DNA of 39,541 nucleotides from Helochares maculicollis (Eukaryota > Arthropoda > Insecta > Coleoptera > Hydrophilidae), in assembly GCA_033557835.1 (NCBI GenBank), contig JAWQRO010000411.1:1-39541 (forward strand), given 5' to 3'. This document shows, in pieces, positions 1 through 11,687 of this stretch. Every line of letters starts with the position of its first letter. Positions within the stretch are counted from its first letter, which is position 1. Both the position numbers and the translations under genes were made by a program. The notes beneath the pieces are model-generated. The model saw nothing but the letters and a program-made list of their open reading frames with translations, had not been told where the DNA came from and did no database searches.

Positions 1-54
1 TATATATATGTATATATATATATATATATAAATACATACATACATACATACATA
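1..54. repeat. TA / CATA microsatellite
   Basis: The window opens with alternating TA dinucleotides that pass into about six copies of the tetramer CATA. It directly abuts the left end of the TIR-bounded element that starts near position 55. A TA-rich tract is a natural target for elements that insert at TA. Confidence 0.9.
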
Positions 55-1510
55 CAGGATGTTTCAAAATTAAGAGTTACAAAAGTTAAAGGGGTGGTAG
101 ATATAAAAAATAATAAGTGATAGGTTTTTGTTTGTGTTTTGGGGCATAATTAGTAACCGAGATATTAATTACATATACACGTTAAGAACCACTGTTGGAA
201 TTCAATATGACGTCGGTCGAACGACGACAGACGAATTTTATCGGTATTTCAAAGTATCACCTTCTTGTTTACGCTTAAGGCATCTAGACTAGAAACTGAC
301 AAAAAAATAATAAAAAACTCTCGTTGAAAAGAAATAAAGACGAACGAAAAAAGTTAACAGCCCAATAAATTTTAACCGGAGAGGAAAAACAAGCGCCACG
401 TGTTTGGTCGGATTGCATTTATTTCAATTTGTTTTTAATTCATTATTTACTATTACGTAAGTTAGCTAAACTTTTCTTGATGCCATATTTAAAGAACGCA
501 ATATTTACTACTAGGCAAATCATCTGAACGTACTAAGCACGAAACAAGAAAAACCAACATTTTATTGTATACAATGTAAACAATGTAAAAAATTAAAGCG
601 GATGCTCATCAAAACACATAAAACGCAAAAAATTTACAACCGCAGACGGAAGAGAAGCAATGCATGTGGTATCGATAAAGGAGACTATTGGGTCCGTCTA
701 TCGTCGCAATAACATGAATTTGTACTATTAATTGTGATAGAAATTGACTCTACTCTACCGTGTTTAAGTAGCCATTGAATTTGAACGAAAAAGAATGTCG
801 ACAAGTAAGTTATTATTTAGTTTGTGATGTATGATGTAACCACCCTTGTTGCGGCGATAATATAAAGCGATATTCTTTCGAAGTCACGTTAGAATCCAGT
901 TTAAAAAACAACGCGCTCGAATAAAATTTTACTTAAATGGTTGTTCTTTTTCTGTGTTTATGTTATTAGCAAGGTTTTGTGTTCTCGAAATAATTTTATC
1001 TCGTGCTTATGACGGATCTATCGCTTTGGTTTGATTGTGATGCCGGTATTTTATAGAGATAAAGGTGACGTTAGTTTGCGATGTATGATGTAATAGTCTT
1101 TAGCGATGGAATATACGAAGCGATCTTTCTTCGAGGTCACGTTATGTTTGAAATGGTTCGGAAAAATGCAAAGCTATAAAGTTTGACTTTAATTGTTCTT
1201 TGTGTTCTTTTTCTGTTTCTCTTTGATAAGGACGATTTTGCGTTCATGAAAAATGTAATCTCGAGGTTTTGAAGGATATAACGACGTGTTGATTGTGATG
1301 CTGTTATTTTTGTAGGAATAATGGTGCCGTTTTGTCTGCCAAATATGATTTAAACTAGCATGGTTTATCACCATCATTTCAATTATGCCAGGACTCCCAA
1401 ATTAGCCAAATTTACAGCATTTTTTTATACTTGGAAAATACCAGGTCGTGGTCACATCGGCGTTTTTAACATGTGGGTTGAGTATTGGAAATTAATTCTG
1501 CAACGCCCTG
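55..1510. mobile_element. Non-autonomous TIR element with internal tandem repeats
   Basis: The left end reads CAGGATGTTTCAAAATTAA. The reverse complement of the right end (1492-1510) reads CAGGGCGTTGCAGAATTAA, matching at 15 of 19 positions in inverted orientation. Both ends are flanked by TA (53-54 and 1511-1512), consistent with a TA target duplication. No transposase reading frame is visible in the 1.46 kb between the ends, so it would be non-autonomous. Its interior holds a roughly 255-bp tandem repeat (separate entry). I cannot assign a superfamily. The left TA lies inside a TA/CATA microsatellite, so the duplication there is weak evidence. Confidence 0.55.
819..1352. repeat. ~255-bp imperfect tandem repeat inside TIR element
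   Basis: The phrase GTTTGTGATGTATGATGTAA at about 820 recurs as GTTTGCGATGTATGATGTAA at about 1074, a spacing of 254 bp. A weaker third start (TTTGTCTGCCAAATATGATT) follows about 255 bp later. Matching blocks occur in the same order in both units: an AAGCGAT...TTTCTTCGA-like stretch, GGTCACGTTA, TTGTTCTTT...TTTTTCTGT and TTGATTGTGATGC. There are therefore about two diverged units plus the start of a third. Confidence 0.75.
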
Positions 1511-1515
1511 TATAG

Positions 1516-4500
1516 TGCCCTAATTTAGTTCAGAGTGAATAGGTACTTTTACAGAAATTGTATTTCGTAAAATCTTGAGACTACGAATGACAAAACAGAT
1601 GTTCAGCTTTAGTACCAATAATTTAAATTCAAGTACAAAATAAATATTTAAAAGCAAGTTTGCGAAAGTTTTCATTCTAAATTTTCAATAAATCTGGCTA
1701 AAAATAATGTATCTAGAATAAATATAGTCCTGTTCAATAGAGAAATTTAATGGATGGCTGTGCAGCTTCATCTATACTCTTAAAAAACATGGGAAGTTCA
1801 TTAATTAAATGTAAATGAGATAATCAAGAATTTGCTTTTTGGTTCACGAATAGATTCCATGCTATTTATGAACCTTAAATACTAACATATATGTTTCCGT
1901 TACTATTGTAACGATTTTTAGTGGTACATTTATTAATTACAAAAAGCCAAATATTTATTTAATTTTAGATTTATAAACATATCTTAACGAAATATTTATT
2001 TATATATTTATACACTGGTTTCGTTTGCATAAGCTGACAATTAAAAAACAATAGAGCTATAGAGTGAACGCTGTTTTTTCATTTCTTTATTTGAACTTAC
2101 TTACATTAGCAGGGATTGCCTTATAAACCCTACGTTCTGGTTCATCTCTAAATTTCTACCCCAGAAAATTGTCGTGTGCTACATGAGCTTCATCGAAGAA
2201 AAAAACCTTGTAAGGAAACTTATACTGGAAATAACGCAAGGTCAACTTTACGTTGAGAAATTATAGAATCGTAACGGTTGCATCTGATCCTGAACCACTC
2301 ACAATGACAGTATCAACCATATATAATGATGAGGAGTATTATAATGTTACTGAACACATCTTTGTTGGTAGGAATGACATAATTGAGATTTAAATGTTTC
2401 TATTTCAAAATTAATACTTCACAAGACTCACCATTTTTTAAAACAAGCAATTCAAGGATAAGAAAAAGAAGAGGATTAGAGAAGGAAAAAGCTGATTTTG
2501 AGAGTAAGAAATGCGAAAAACATTTTAAGAACGTAAGAAACATATTTGTAGTCCGTAACCGGTGTTGCTAATCATATTGCCAAATTTGTACACGAAATGG
2601 CATCCAATCGTTCCTTAACCTACAAGTTAGAAACCAATATGTTTTGAAGATAATCTGCATTTCTACCCACCCATATCAATGAAAACAAAGTTTTTTATAA
2701 TTTATATTTTACAATCAATCTGCTGATATTCTAATAGGAGTTAATATCGGAAAGTATAAACTTTATGTTGCTATAATACAGATTATTATTTCATCTATGC
2801 TACTTTCTAGCCTGTATATCACACTCGAATAGATAACACTATCAAAAGTCATCACTTTAAAAGAGCATGAAAGATTATTACATGCTGCTGATGTTAGCTT
2901 GAATTTAATGGACAATAAAAATAATAACTTTTAACACTAAGAACAACTAAGGTTTTGTAAGTAATATGAAAGGGATTAAGGAAAACCAAATTGAGAAGAA
3001 GTAGATTTGGTAGTTAGCGTGATGTCTTCAATTAGCATCTCGACGTTGTAAAGTCTAAAAATCGTAATCTTTCTAAAAAGACTTTTGCTTAAATTGTAAT
3101 GCTTCACGTATATATCAGATTGCCAGTAAACATTCACCATAGAACTGGCATTAATATATTTAAATAAGTAATCCCATATACTTGACACATTAATACATCA
3201 TATGCCATCTGCGTCTCTGAATTTACAAAATTTAAATTTGTTGCAACATAACAAAAAATAGCGAACATCCTTTTCGACTACCGAAAATGGAAAGAATATT
3301 GTAAATGAACTTACAAATATAATTAATTTATAATCATTAAAACTTCCATTTACTAATTACAATTTAAATGTACATAAAATATGTTCTATAAAATATCAAT
3401 AAGTTTTGATAATTATTGGCTATGTATAACGAATTTAGCAGGAGAGTGCTCGCGTTTATTTTTTATCCAATAGCTATTTCAGCTCTGTCGGGTACAACAT
3501 TTTAAATTCTGCGTCGGTATTTACGCATGAAAAAATACAATTTAAGTGCTTAACTGATATTTCAGAAATGTTACCGCAATTATAATAATATTTCGTTTGA
3601 TGTAAATTGCGTAATCAGAAAATCAATAAAGTTTTAATTAACCATAAGAAATAAACATGTAAGTTTGTTTATTTAAAGCCAATCAATCAACCGTTTTTGG
3701 CACAAAGTTGCCATATTTTTGGCACACGTCGGACGAGCGAGCGCCTTTATGACGAATCGCATAACGATTCTATTTTCTTACCCGGAAATTCTAGTTTTTG
3801 TTCTATTTCGGATTCGCGAAATTTATCAGAGAAAAAAGTGAACATATTTTTTCACACGGAAATATATTTTATTTATTTTCGCCGGAGCGGAACGGCACAG
3901 AGCTGGGGCATTGCCATGTGCTCAAAATAAAATTAAAATAAAATCACAATTTTTCATAGACAAGATATTATTTTAAAATTTACCCAGACAAATTATACAC
4001 AAGGCTCGTGAAAAATAGGAAAAACGTTTATAGGAAAAAAGATCAAGGAATGAAATCACATGTGTAAATCGCCAAATAAAATGCAGGCATAAAAGATATT
4101 ACATGCAGATTAATTCGAGAAAATTCAATAAATGTACAAAATATCCGCCATATTTATTTTAAGTTTAAATTACATATATAATAATCATAGATTAATTATT
4201 ATTCCGTTATTGAAACTAGTCTAAATTGTCTTGAGTTATATAAAAAATATATTAAGAAATTGCATTCAGAGAGATGTTAGATTGCATTTTACTGTCTGAA
4301 GTTGTATCACTTTTTAGTTTTCTTGTCTTCCAGTTGTTCATTTTTAGCTTACTATTAGGTATTGGAAATTAACCTGAAACCAAAAACAACATTAACATTT
4401 TAACATTTGAAAAACATTTTATGGAGGTGACTGACTTACAAGATTAAAATTTTGGACATAGTTTGAAAACAATACGGCAAGACAATGATAAATATTTTTA

Positions 4501-4560
4501 TTGTATTTTTAACAGGAATTTTAATGTTTTTTTTCACTTGCTGAAATGCGTTTTGTTTTG
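1516..4560. other. Non-coding AT-rich sequence, nothing recognised
   Basis: Open frames here are all short (77 residues or fewer), lack convincing splice context and match no family I know. Around 3,700-3,920 the sequence is locally richer in G+C, but I see no gene there. Confidence 0.6.
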
Positions 4561-4637
4561 TAGATATTTTTATAGCTGTTATTTTCATTGCAGATATTTT
4601 CATTGCAGATATTTTTATTGCAGATATTTTTATCAAG
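4561..4637. repeat. 15-bp minisatellite, ~5 copies
   Basis: The unit GCAGATATTTTCATT is repeated with small changes (TTTTCATTGCAGATA / TTTTTATTGCAGATA). Because the period is a multiple of three, it creates artefactual open frames with a repeating Ile-Ser-Ala-x-Lys pattern on the minus strand. I do not regard those as genes. Confidence 0.8.
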
Positions 4638-4639
4638 GT

Positions 4640-7172
4640 ATTGTTTTCAGGAGCGGCCGAAGCCCTCTCGCTGAAAAATTCGCAGCCGGGTGACCTTTGG
4701 GATGTGCAGAATCGCGTACATGCATTATAAATAGGTCAGAACTAATTTAGTTTTTCAGTGAATTAGAACTTTACTATTTTTACCTGTTGAGATAAGTTTT
4801 TGGTGGATTTAGGCCGCGTCTATAAATATAGCTTGATGTTAAACTCGGCGTGGCATGAATCGTAACGTTTTTAACAATGAAACGCCCAAGAGTTAATTCA
4901 TTTTAAAATTACTGGCACTTTCCTTGTTTCATTTATGTTACCAAAATAAATCCCTCTCTATTATTATTTTGTTTTTGTTTCATTCACATTACAGAGCCAT
5001 AGACAATTTTTCTGTGATGGTTTCACTTACCGTGGTCAAAAATGAATTTAAAGAAGTCCGTAGTAGAGAAGCCACAGAGCCAATAAAAGGACTATCAGAA
5101 TCATGTAGGTGGTGAAAAGGTTGGTTGTTTCTGATGGGGCTGGCATGTTGCTGGCTTTTTGGTTGTCTGGAAAGTAGAATTTCTCAGTTTAAGAAAAAAA
5201 ACATGTTCGTAAAAAGTTTATTATTGATCAAACTTGGTTTTTTATCCAAATTAGTTTTTTTAATCAAAACTGATCTGTAAATAAAATATATTTTAGTTCA
5301 AAATTGATTCGTGAATAAAACAATTTTTTGATTAAAACTGTTTTTTGAGCAAAATCGATTTTTTTCAATTTGTATATGATAGAATTAATTGTAATAAAAA
5401 ATGCTAAAAGATGTAATTTTTCGCAAGCAGCTGTAAGTTGCAAGCTGAAAACGGCTCACCCTGTGGTCTAGGATGAGAAAATCTGTATTTTTAAACCTTT
5501 GCCCGATTCCTGCCATCAACTTAGCGTAACCAAATAATATTTCTGAGACACAAGTTGGCATCTGCTTCGCACTATTTTTTATATTTGATTCGTTTTATCA
5601 CTTTGATGAGTTACTGAAGCGGGGTATCATTTCAGGAACATTACAAGGGAGCCAATTGGTTAATTTATTATTATTAAGTGGGTGACATCAGGGTCAGGTC
5701 TTTATATATATCATCATAACAGAAAAATGTAACGATATTTATTGGTATCGCTTTTTAATTTTAGAATGTTGTAATATTTTTCAGACAACAATCTGCTGGT
5801 TTATAGATTTGTTTCCTTGCTTTAACATTATGTATTTTGGAATTCCTCCAAAATTCTCTTGGGGCCGGTTTTACGTAGATGACTAATTTTTCAATATGAT
5901 TCTTTTTATAAAATCGCTGCTTCAACAGCGCTCATGAGGCTAAACCTGTAGCTTAATAACGCTTGAAAATTTTTTGGCAGGTTGATGAAAGCTGTTGTTG
6001 ATAATGAATAGAGAGAATTTGCAATTTCCAGGAATGCAGGAAGTTTTACATACTTTGCGCATCGCTGCATGTTCTCATGGTAATAAAGGAAGCAGTGCAT
6101 TATTTCGATCATTTCATTGAACAAATTGAGGCAGAATTTACTAATTAGAGAGAAAAGAAAGAGATAGATAGAAAGAGAGACAAACTGAAAGTGAGATAGA
6201 AAGAGAGCAGGAACATCAAATCATCGTCAATACGATTCTGCCTGGGCTTCGAGTCAATTGGTGAGAAATTGGGCAGCGCGTCATTAATATTACTATTTTG
6301 GCAGTCAAAAAGCGACATAACAATTAACTACTTGGCAATCCATGGTTAAAAACCCATTCGTCAACCATCCAACAATGACTTCGAAACTTTGTTTATTAGT
6401 TAGATTTTCCAAACGCTAGCCTCAGCACAATTTTAGAATTCCTAGGCGGTGCAATTCGTCTTAGAATAGCAATTCGATAGCTTACACACTCACTCGGTTG
6501 CAGCTTGGAGTTAAAGTCAATAAACGAAACGAAGACGAAAACTAATTATGTTGCTCTTGACCCTAATACATTGGGTTGTAGATTTCTAAGAGTTTTGATA
6601 ACGAAATTAATGGATGGAGCTAAAAGAGGATAAAACCAGAACAGAATTAGTGCAATTAGTGAAATGCAGATTTAGGATTTGCATGAAATCTAAATCGGAC
6701 GTACTGACATATTGCTTGAATGAATCAAATCACTCGTCTTGAATTACAACGCGCGGTTTTATATGTCTTGGTGTTACTTACAAGAAAATAATTTGACAAT
6801 GATAAATGAAACTGAAAGTGAAGGCCTGACACAATGCATATCCAATTTTAGGACTAAATGTTATAAATATTCTCGTGTCGTCTTTGGTAAAGGTGTGTTA
6901 AGCAAAAAAAGTTGATAGGCTGCCCTTGGTAACCAAATTCTCCTGGAGATAATTTTAAAGTTTTGGCACATATTTTAGAACCAATGGCACATATCAAAAT
7001 AGACTGTATAGTAGATAGAGTCCTGACAACATACAGAGGGCAGAAGTCCGTTTTAATGGTAAACAAATATTTCACGAATGCAATAAGGAACATGTGCCAA
7101 CTTAATCTTAAAGACTGCTCCAATATAACGACTCAATTGCAGATGGTTTCAGTTTTTCCCTTAGAAAATGCT
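4640..7172. other. Non-coding sequence with degenerate TTGATTAAAACTG-like repeats
   Basis: No gene is recognised. From about 5,215 to 5,365 related phrases recur (TTAATCAAAACTGAT, TTCAAAATTGATTCGTGAAT, TTGATTAAAACTGTT, GAGCAAAATCGATT), suggesting an old tandem repeat. At 6,140-6,210 there is a GAGA/GATAGA-rich purine tract. Confidence 0.5.
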
Positions 7173-7247
7173 TGGCCAATTAGCAACGTCTAGGCAATTA
7201 GCAATGTGGAGGCAATTGTCAATGTTGGGCCAATTAAGAGTGTTGGC
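7173..7247. repeat. ~18-bp minisatellite, 4 copies
   Basis: Four consecutive imperfect units read GGCCAATTAGCAACGTCTA, GGCAATTAGCAATGTGGA, GGCAATTGTCAATGTTGG and GCCAATTAAGAGTGTTGG. The core GGCAATTAGCAATGT is clear. Confidence 0.8.
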
Positions 7248-7259
7248 GTAAATTGAGAA

Positions 7260-8790
7260 AAAAAAAGAAATCTCGAAATAATTTGCAATCTTGCAGCACT
7301 TAGTAAATGTGCATTAGTAATTTTATTCAGACAACCGGTTAAATAAGTGGCTTGTTTCTTAATGGAGCCGAGTTTTTCACAAAATTTTTCTTTAGCTGCT
7401 TAAAGAGAGCAAAGATAGTTCTTGTGATTTCTTCGCTATCGCGGTTAAACTGAAGCTATTCTAATACATTGCAACTATGGGATATGCTAGCCTCTCAAAA
7501 CTATTTGGAAAGTCGAGTTTTCCTGAATTCTCGACAGCAATTTTCAAAAACAGAGGCAATCAATAGAAAATCGACCTCATACATGCTATTCCTCTTCAAA
7601 CTTAATCAGTACGAGTGCAGCAAGTTCAACGACTTACCTTAAGTGAACGTTGGCCATTCTAATTTATTAGTTTTACACTTCAAGATCACAAATATATTCT
7701 TTAACTTATCAATTGTCTGAATTTTATTTCACAAATAATAGCACATTAATCCAAGCTGTCTAAAAATACTCCACTTCAGTATCAAGACTTAATTTTTTTC
7801 TTACAAGAATATCTTGAAATTTCTTGGCCATAGTATTACTTAAAAACTAGTCCCAACTCCCTAATGTTTAAGTCTCTTTTCTCTAAAATCGTCTTAGAAA
7901 TTAGTAGCTTAGCAATACTTTTTCAAAACGGTCACAGTCCTGAAAACTTCACAAATACAATTTTCCAGTCTTTATTCGATTGCATTGGTTCTTAAAATGG
8001 GCATTGCCAACATAATTTTTTTATATTTTCCAAATTTCTTTACGATTCATTGATTAATTGTGCACGGAATTCTTAATTTTTAAGGTTTCAAATACGTCAC
8101 GCTTTAAAAATTTGCAAAAGTAAGAATTGATAGAACCAACTCTTTCTGTTTCAAGAGTCCTAAACGCTCCTGTTACTATTGTTGATTTATATTCTGATTT
8201 CTACGCAACATTTAGTTGCAAAGTCCGATCGACTCTAATACCCTTGGATAAATTCAAAAAAATATAGTTTAAAGTCCTGTGAAATATTTTTCTAATTTCC
8301 ACAGCTAAAATTGTGCAGCAATTTTCGATTCACATTTCTCGTTCATCAATTGGATTAACATCAAATTGACCTTAAAGTGTGTAAGTTAGATTCTTAAACC
8401 ATTAATTTATCCCTTAGCTTCTACAAATCTAATCAATGACAAATGAATAGTTTTGAAAAATTTCACTTTTACATAATATCAGCATTGAAGAGCATTATTT
8501 TGTCAAATCTAGCGCTCCGAAAATTTCCTTCTCTCTTAGACTACATTAATACTAACGACTACAAATTTTTAGACTGTCGATATGTAATATTGCATTTTTA
8601 CATTTAGTTTTCGTTAGATCTTTTTGAATGGTATTTCAAAGCGAGCTGACGCCTAAAAAATCGGCACGTATGCGAAAGTAGATTCCTAAGGCTGCTCTAA
8701 TCCAGCGAAATCCTAAAAATTTGCATAAAGCACTTTGCACATCTAGCGTTATTCCCAAAAGCTTTTGTCGTTTGCTGCTGCGTAGCTGAC
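7260..8790. other. Non-coding AT-rich sequence, nothing recognised
   Basis: No reading frame of useful length, repeat or transposon end was recognised on either strand. Confidence 0.55.
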
Positions 8791-8799
8791 GGAACTCAC

Positions 8800-9010
8800 C
8801 TTTACAATAAAACACCTAAGAACACAAAACCAATTGTACCAATCTGTCGATTGACCAAGTACAACTGTTTAAATTACAAAAACAACAGACGGACGTCTTG
8901 CGGTTGTGTCCAGCGACGCTTCAGCAATGACGTCGATTTTTAGTAGGAGGAGGGGATTTCTGCGTGTGAACGGCGCAAAGACTTCAACATTTATAGAGCA
9001 GTGAGGCGGT
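8800..9010 (-). promoter_or_regulatory. Candidate 5' exon or promoter on the minus strand
   Basis: Read on the minus strand, this moderately GC-rich block ends in AAAG|GTGAGT at 8,800/8,799, a strong splice-donor match. Within it is a CRE-type octamer TGACGTCG (8,928-8,935) and a second GACGTC about 30 bp away. No long reading frame leads into the donor, so it would be a 5' UTR exon or an alternative promoter. A chance match cannot be excluded. Confidence 0.25.
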
Positions 9011-9099
9011 CAAAAATTATAGATTCGTACTATGAGATGGAAAATTGAACGTGAAAGCCGCAGGATTATATTTACCACCGATATCTATGAAATTTACTG

Positions 9100-9225
9100 T
9101 TGGGGATTGTGGCAGCGGGAGCATCGTCGCCGCTATCGATGGCGGCAGCGACACTGAGGTTATTGATGGCGGTGGCGACGCCGCTGGTATTGATGACGGT
9201 GGTCGCGCAAGCGGCGACGGCAAAT
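9100..9225. repeat. GC-rich GAT/GGC trinucleotide-type repeat
   Basis: GATGGCGGC / GATGGCGGT / GATGACGGT blocks recur at a spacing of about 24-30 bp with intervening GCGACGCCGCT-like segments. The tract is far richer in G+C than its surroundings. It yields open frames on both strands (Asp-Gly-Gly rich on +, Pro/Ser/Ala rich on -), which is what a triplet repeat does. I cannot support a gene, although a coding low-complexity exon is possible. Confidence 0.55.
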
Positions 9226-9299
9226 CACAAATCTGGATCTTTTATCTATTTTTTCATATACGTGCCGACCACCTATTAAAAATAGAATTTATATGATTG

Positions 9300-9961
9300 A
9301 AATAGATATAGATTGAGCTACACAATTGCCAGTCAAGTTGATAGCTGGAAAAGTGATTTTTTTTGGGAGTGTGGAACCTCCGATGCTGGTATCCTTGGGT
9401 TCAAATAAATTATTGCCTACCTTCTGGCTACCTATCCAATAGTGGAGACGCTGTTATTAGTTTTATTTCCGTTATGAATTTATTGAGAGCTCGTGCATGC
9501 CACTCGTATTAAAAAATAAAAAATTTACGAATAAAACCCAACGTTTGTGCCAGTGGAAAACTATTGTATAAGATTTACAAATTCAGAATGTGAATATCGG
9601 GTTTCAAGTAAAATAGGCTCCAAGATTTGCTCCTCTTCTTGTCTGATATTGTAATAGCTATACCATAAAGTTCTACTAAGCACTTCAATTCAGTCAGTTT
9701 TTTTGATGGATATATTTTTCGAGTTCTAATTTAGCCCCTGAAATATTGTGTCAATGCAAATAATGTGTGTATGTTTAATATACATTAACTGATATAAATC
9801 TGGGGTATATTTACTCAACATTGTCGCATACGTACGTATAATACCAATGTAGCATAAAAATTAGGTGCAATTTTAAATCAATTGAAAAAAAATTAACTTT
9901 ACCAGCATAATTCTGAGTTTTGGAATATTATAAATATGCAAACTAGTCACATCGCAACGTA
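9300..9961. other. Non-coding sequence, nothing recognised
   Basis: AT-rich sequence without a recognisable gene or repeat, up to the left end of the mariner element. Confidence 0.5.
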
Positions 9962-10808
9962 CGAGTAATTGCTTAATAAGTTTTCGGGTCGATAAGTAAG
10001 GGCGTTGCTACTAGTTTCATTTCAATCTGTCATTTCATTCTTTGTTTACAAGCCATTTACTATCATAGTATGTTTTTACAATAGAAAAATCAAGTATCAT
10101 GCAGTGATTGAATTTTTATTTTTGGATGGCTTGAAAGAAAAGGAAATTTATGAACGAATGTTGAAAGTATGTTAGGACTCTTCACCTTCAATCAGTATAG
10201 TAGAAAGATGGGTTGCTGAATTTAAACGTAGTGGTACAGTCCTTGAAGACGATCCACATCGAGGACGTCCAAAATCAGAAATAAGAAAAGAAGTCGTATT
10301 GGAAAATCCCTGGGCACAACTCTCAGAGCATTTTCGGAAGAATAAAGTGGATTAGACTTGGGTCTATCACCATGTTCCTGAACAAAACAGAAGGCTAAAG
10401 AGCGGTGTGAACCTGGTTCTTTGGCTCCGAAACGAGTGCGTGTCCAAAAATCGGTAAAAAAGTTGTTATCATCATTTTTTTGGGATGCAAAAAGAATTTT
10501 GTTTGTAGATTACTTGAAAACTGACTAAACAATAAATTCTGAATATTATTGTAACTTTTCTGTTTCCAAACCTAAAAAATTCATGCGTGGAAAGCCTTTT
10601 TCATCAAATGATGAGACCATAACAGATGTAGAAGCGTATTTTGCAGCTCTTCCAGATTCTCATTTTAGGGATGCAGTTCATAAATTGGAATCTCATTGGA
10701 ACAAGTGTATTGATGTTCAAAGAACCTATACGGAATAATAAAGTGTATTTCAAATCATAAAATTATATTTTTCTTGTCGAACCGCAAAACTTATTGGACA
10801 ACCTAGTG
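9962..10808 (+). mobile_element. Internally deleted mariner with both TIRs
   Basis: Both ends carry related inverted repeats. The right end (reverse complement) reads CACTAGGTTGTCCAATAAG, continuing TTTTGCGGTTCGACAA. The left end reads CGAGTAATTGCTTAATAAG, continuing TTTTCGGGTCGATAAG. Each end is flanked by TA (9,960-9,961 and 10,809-10,810), the mariner target duplication. Between them is a broken transposase: an N-terminal helix-turn-helix part near 10,082-10,310 (HAVIEFLFLDGLKEKEIY, then a stop, then VERWVAEFKRSG and HRGRPKSE), and a C-terminal part ending at 10,738 (AYFAALPDSHFRDAVHKLE, WNKCIDVQ). The catalytic middle is absent. At 847 bp it is well below the usual ~1.3 kb, so this copy cannot encode transposase. 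Confidence 0.85.
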
Positions 10809-10810
10809 TA

Positions 10811-11637
10811 AGTATGCTTCTAAGGTACAAAAAAAAGCAGTTCAACATCGTCGACTCGAGCTTCCTTCCCAATTAACAACATCGACTTATGCTTCTAATA
10901 CCGATGGTGAAATGGCTGAGACATACAAAAATAACAAGCAATAATTTGTTTTACTTTACACCTAACTCGGATTTGTCCTTTCGTCAATTAAAACCATCAA
11001 TATAAATTTCGAATATTCAGAAAATTGCTCGCAAGTAAGAGCGTCAAACTAGACTTTTTATGTTTAAAAATAATTTGCTTCACAAATTGCCCCAATATCT
11101 AAGGAATAGAATAGCAACAGTCACTAGAATATAAAACAATTTGAATGTTTAAAAAATGTAGACTTTCAAAATAAAAATTTGAGGTGATGAGAACATTTAA
11201 ATTCAGCGAAACTGACAGCTAACGAAACCATTTCACAAAATAGAAAAAAGTACAATATCAATATACTTTTAAAACAAGATAGAAACATTTAGATTTTCAT
11301 GGAAATTTCGCGAGACTGTCTTGTGTTTTAGCGTCAAATTGATTTAATGAATTTAAAATGTTAATTGAGCTTCGCCTTACCCTTTGCTATCTAAGAATTT
11401 CACCTACAAGATAACTTGCTTATCTTGCCGCCATTTTGCATTCAAAACTGCGTTTAATATTAAGAGTCAGAATTCACTGAAAAAAATTTAAACAAAGAAT
11501 ATGAAAAACACTTGTTGCTGCTTGAATTTTTTATAGAAATTTTAAAAAGTTTATTAAAATTGGTTTTAAAATTTATAAACTATCTTTCATATACTTTCAA
11601 CATAAATAATATAGATTTCTTTAAACTGAGCTCTATG

Positions 11638-11640
<3 letters not shown>
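10811..11640. other. Non-coding sequence, nothing recognised
   Basis: AT-rich sequence with no recognised gene. It ends in the TA microsatellite that abuts the next transposon. Confidence 0.5.

Positions 11641-11685
<45 letters not shown>
11641..11685. repeat. (TA)n microsatellite
   Basis: About 22 TA dinucleotides run directly into the left end of the neighbouring mariner, exactly where the outermost nine bases of its inverted repeat should be. Confidence 0.95.

Positions 11686-11687
<2 letters not shown>

Noticed and set aside
2110..2230. Minus-strand stretch reading Phe-Phe-Asp-Glu-Ala-His, suggestive of a transposase or helicase fragment
   Set aside because: Only about 30 residues with an internal stop and no supporting motifs on either side; too little to call.
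2976..3188. Minus-strand 70-residue frame faintly reminiscent of an insect chemoreceptor C-terminus
   Set aside because: The conserved receptor motif could not be aligned and no adjacent exons were found.
4436..4636. Minus-strand frame with repeated Ile-Ser-Ala-x-Lys
   Set aside because: It is a translation of the 15-bp minisatellite, whose period is a multiple of three.
9017..9223. Minus-strand Pro/Ser/Ala-rich frame opposite a Gly/Asp-rich + strand frame
   Set aside because: Both arise from the same GC-rich triplet repeat; no splice sites or homologous domain support either one.
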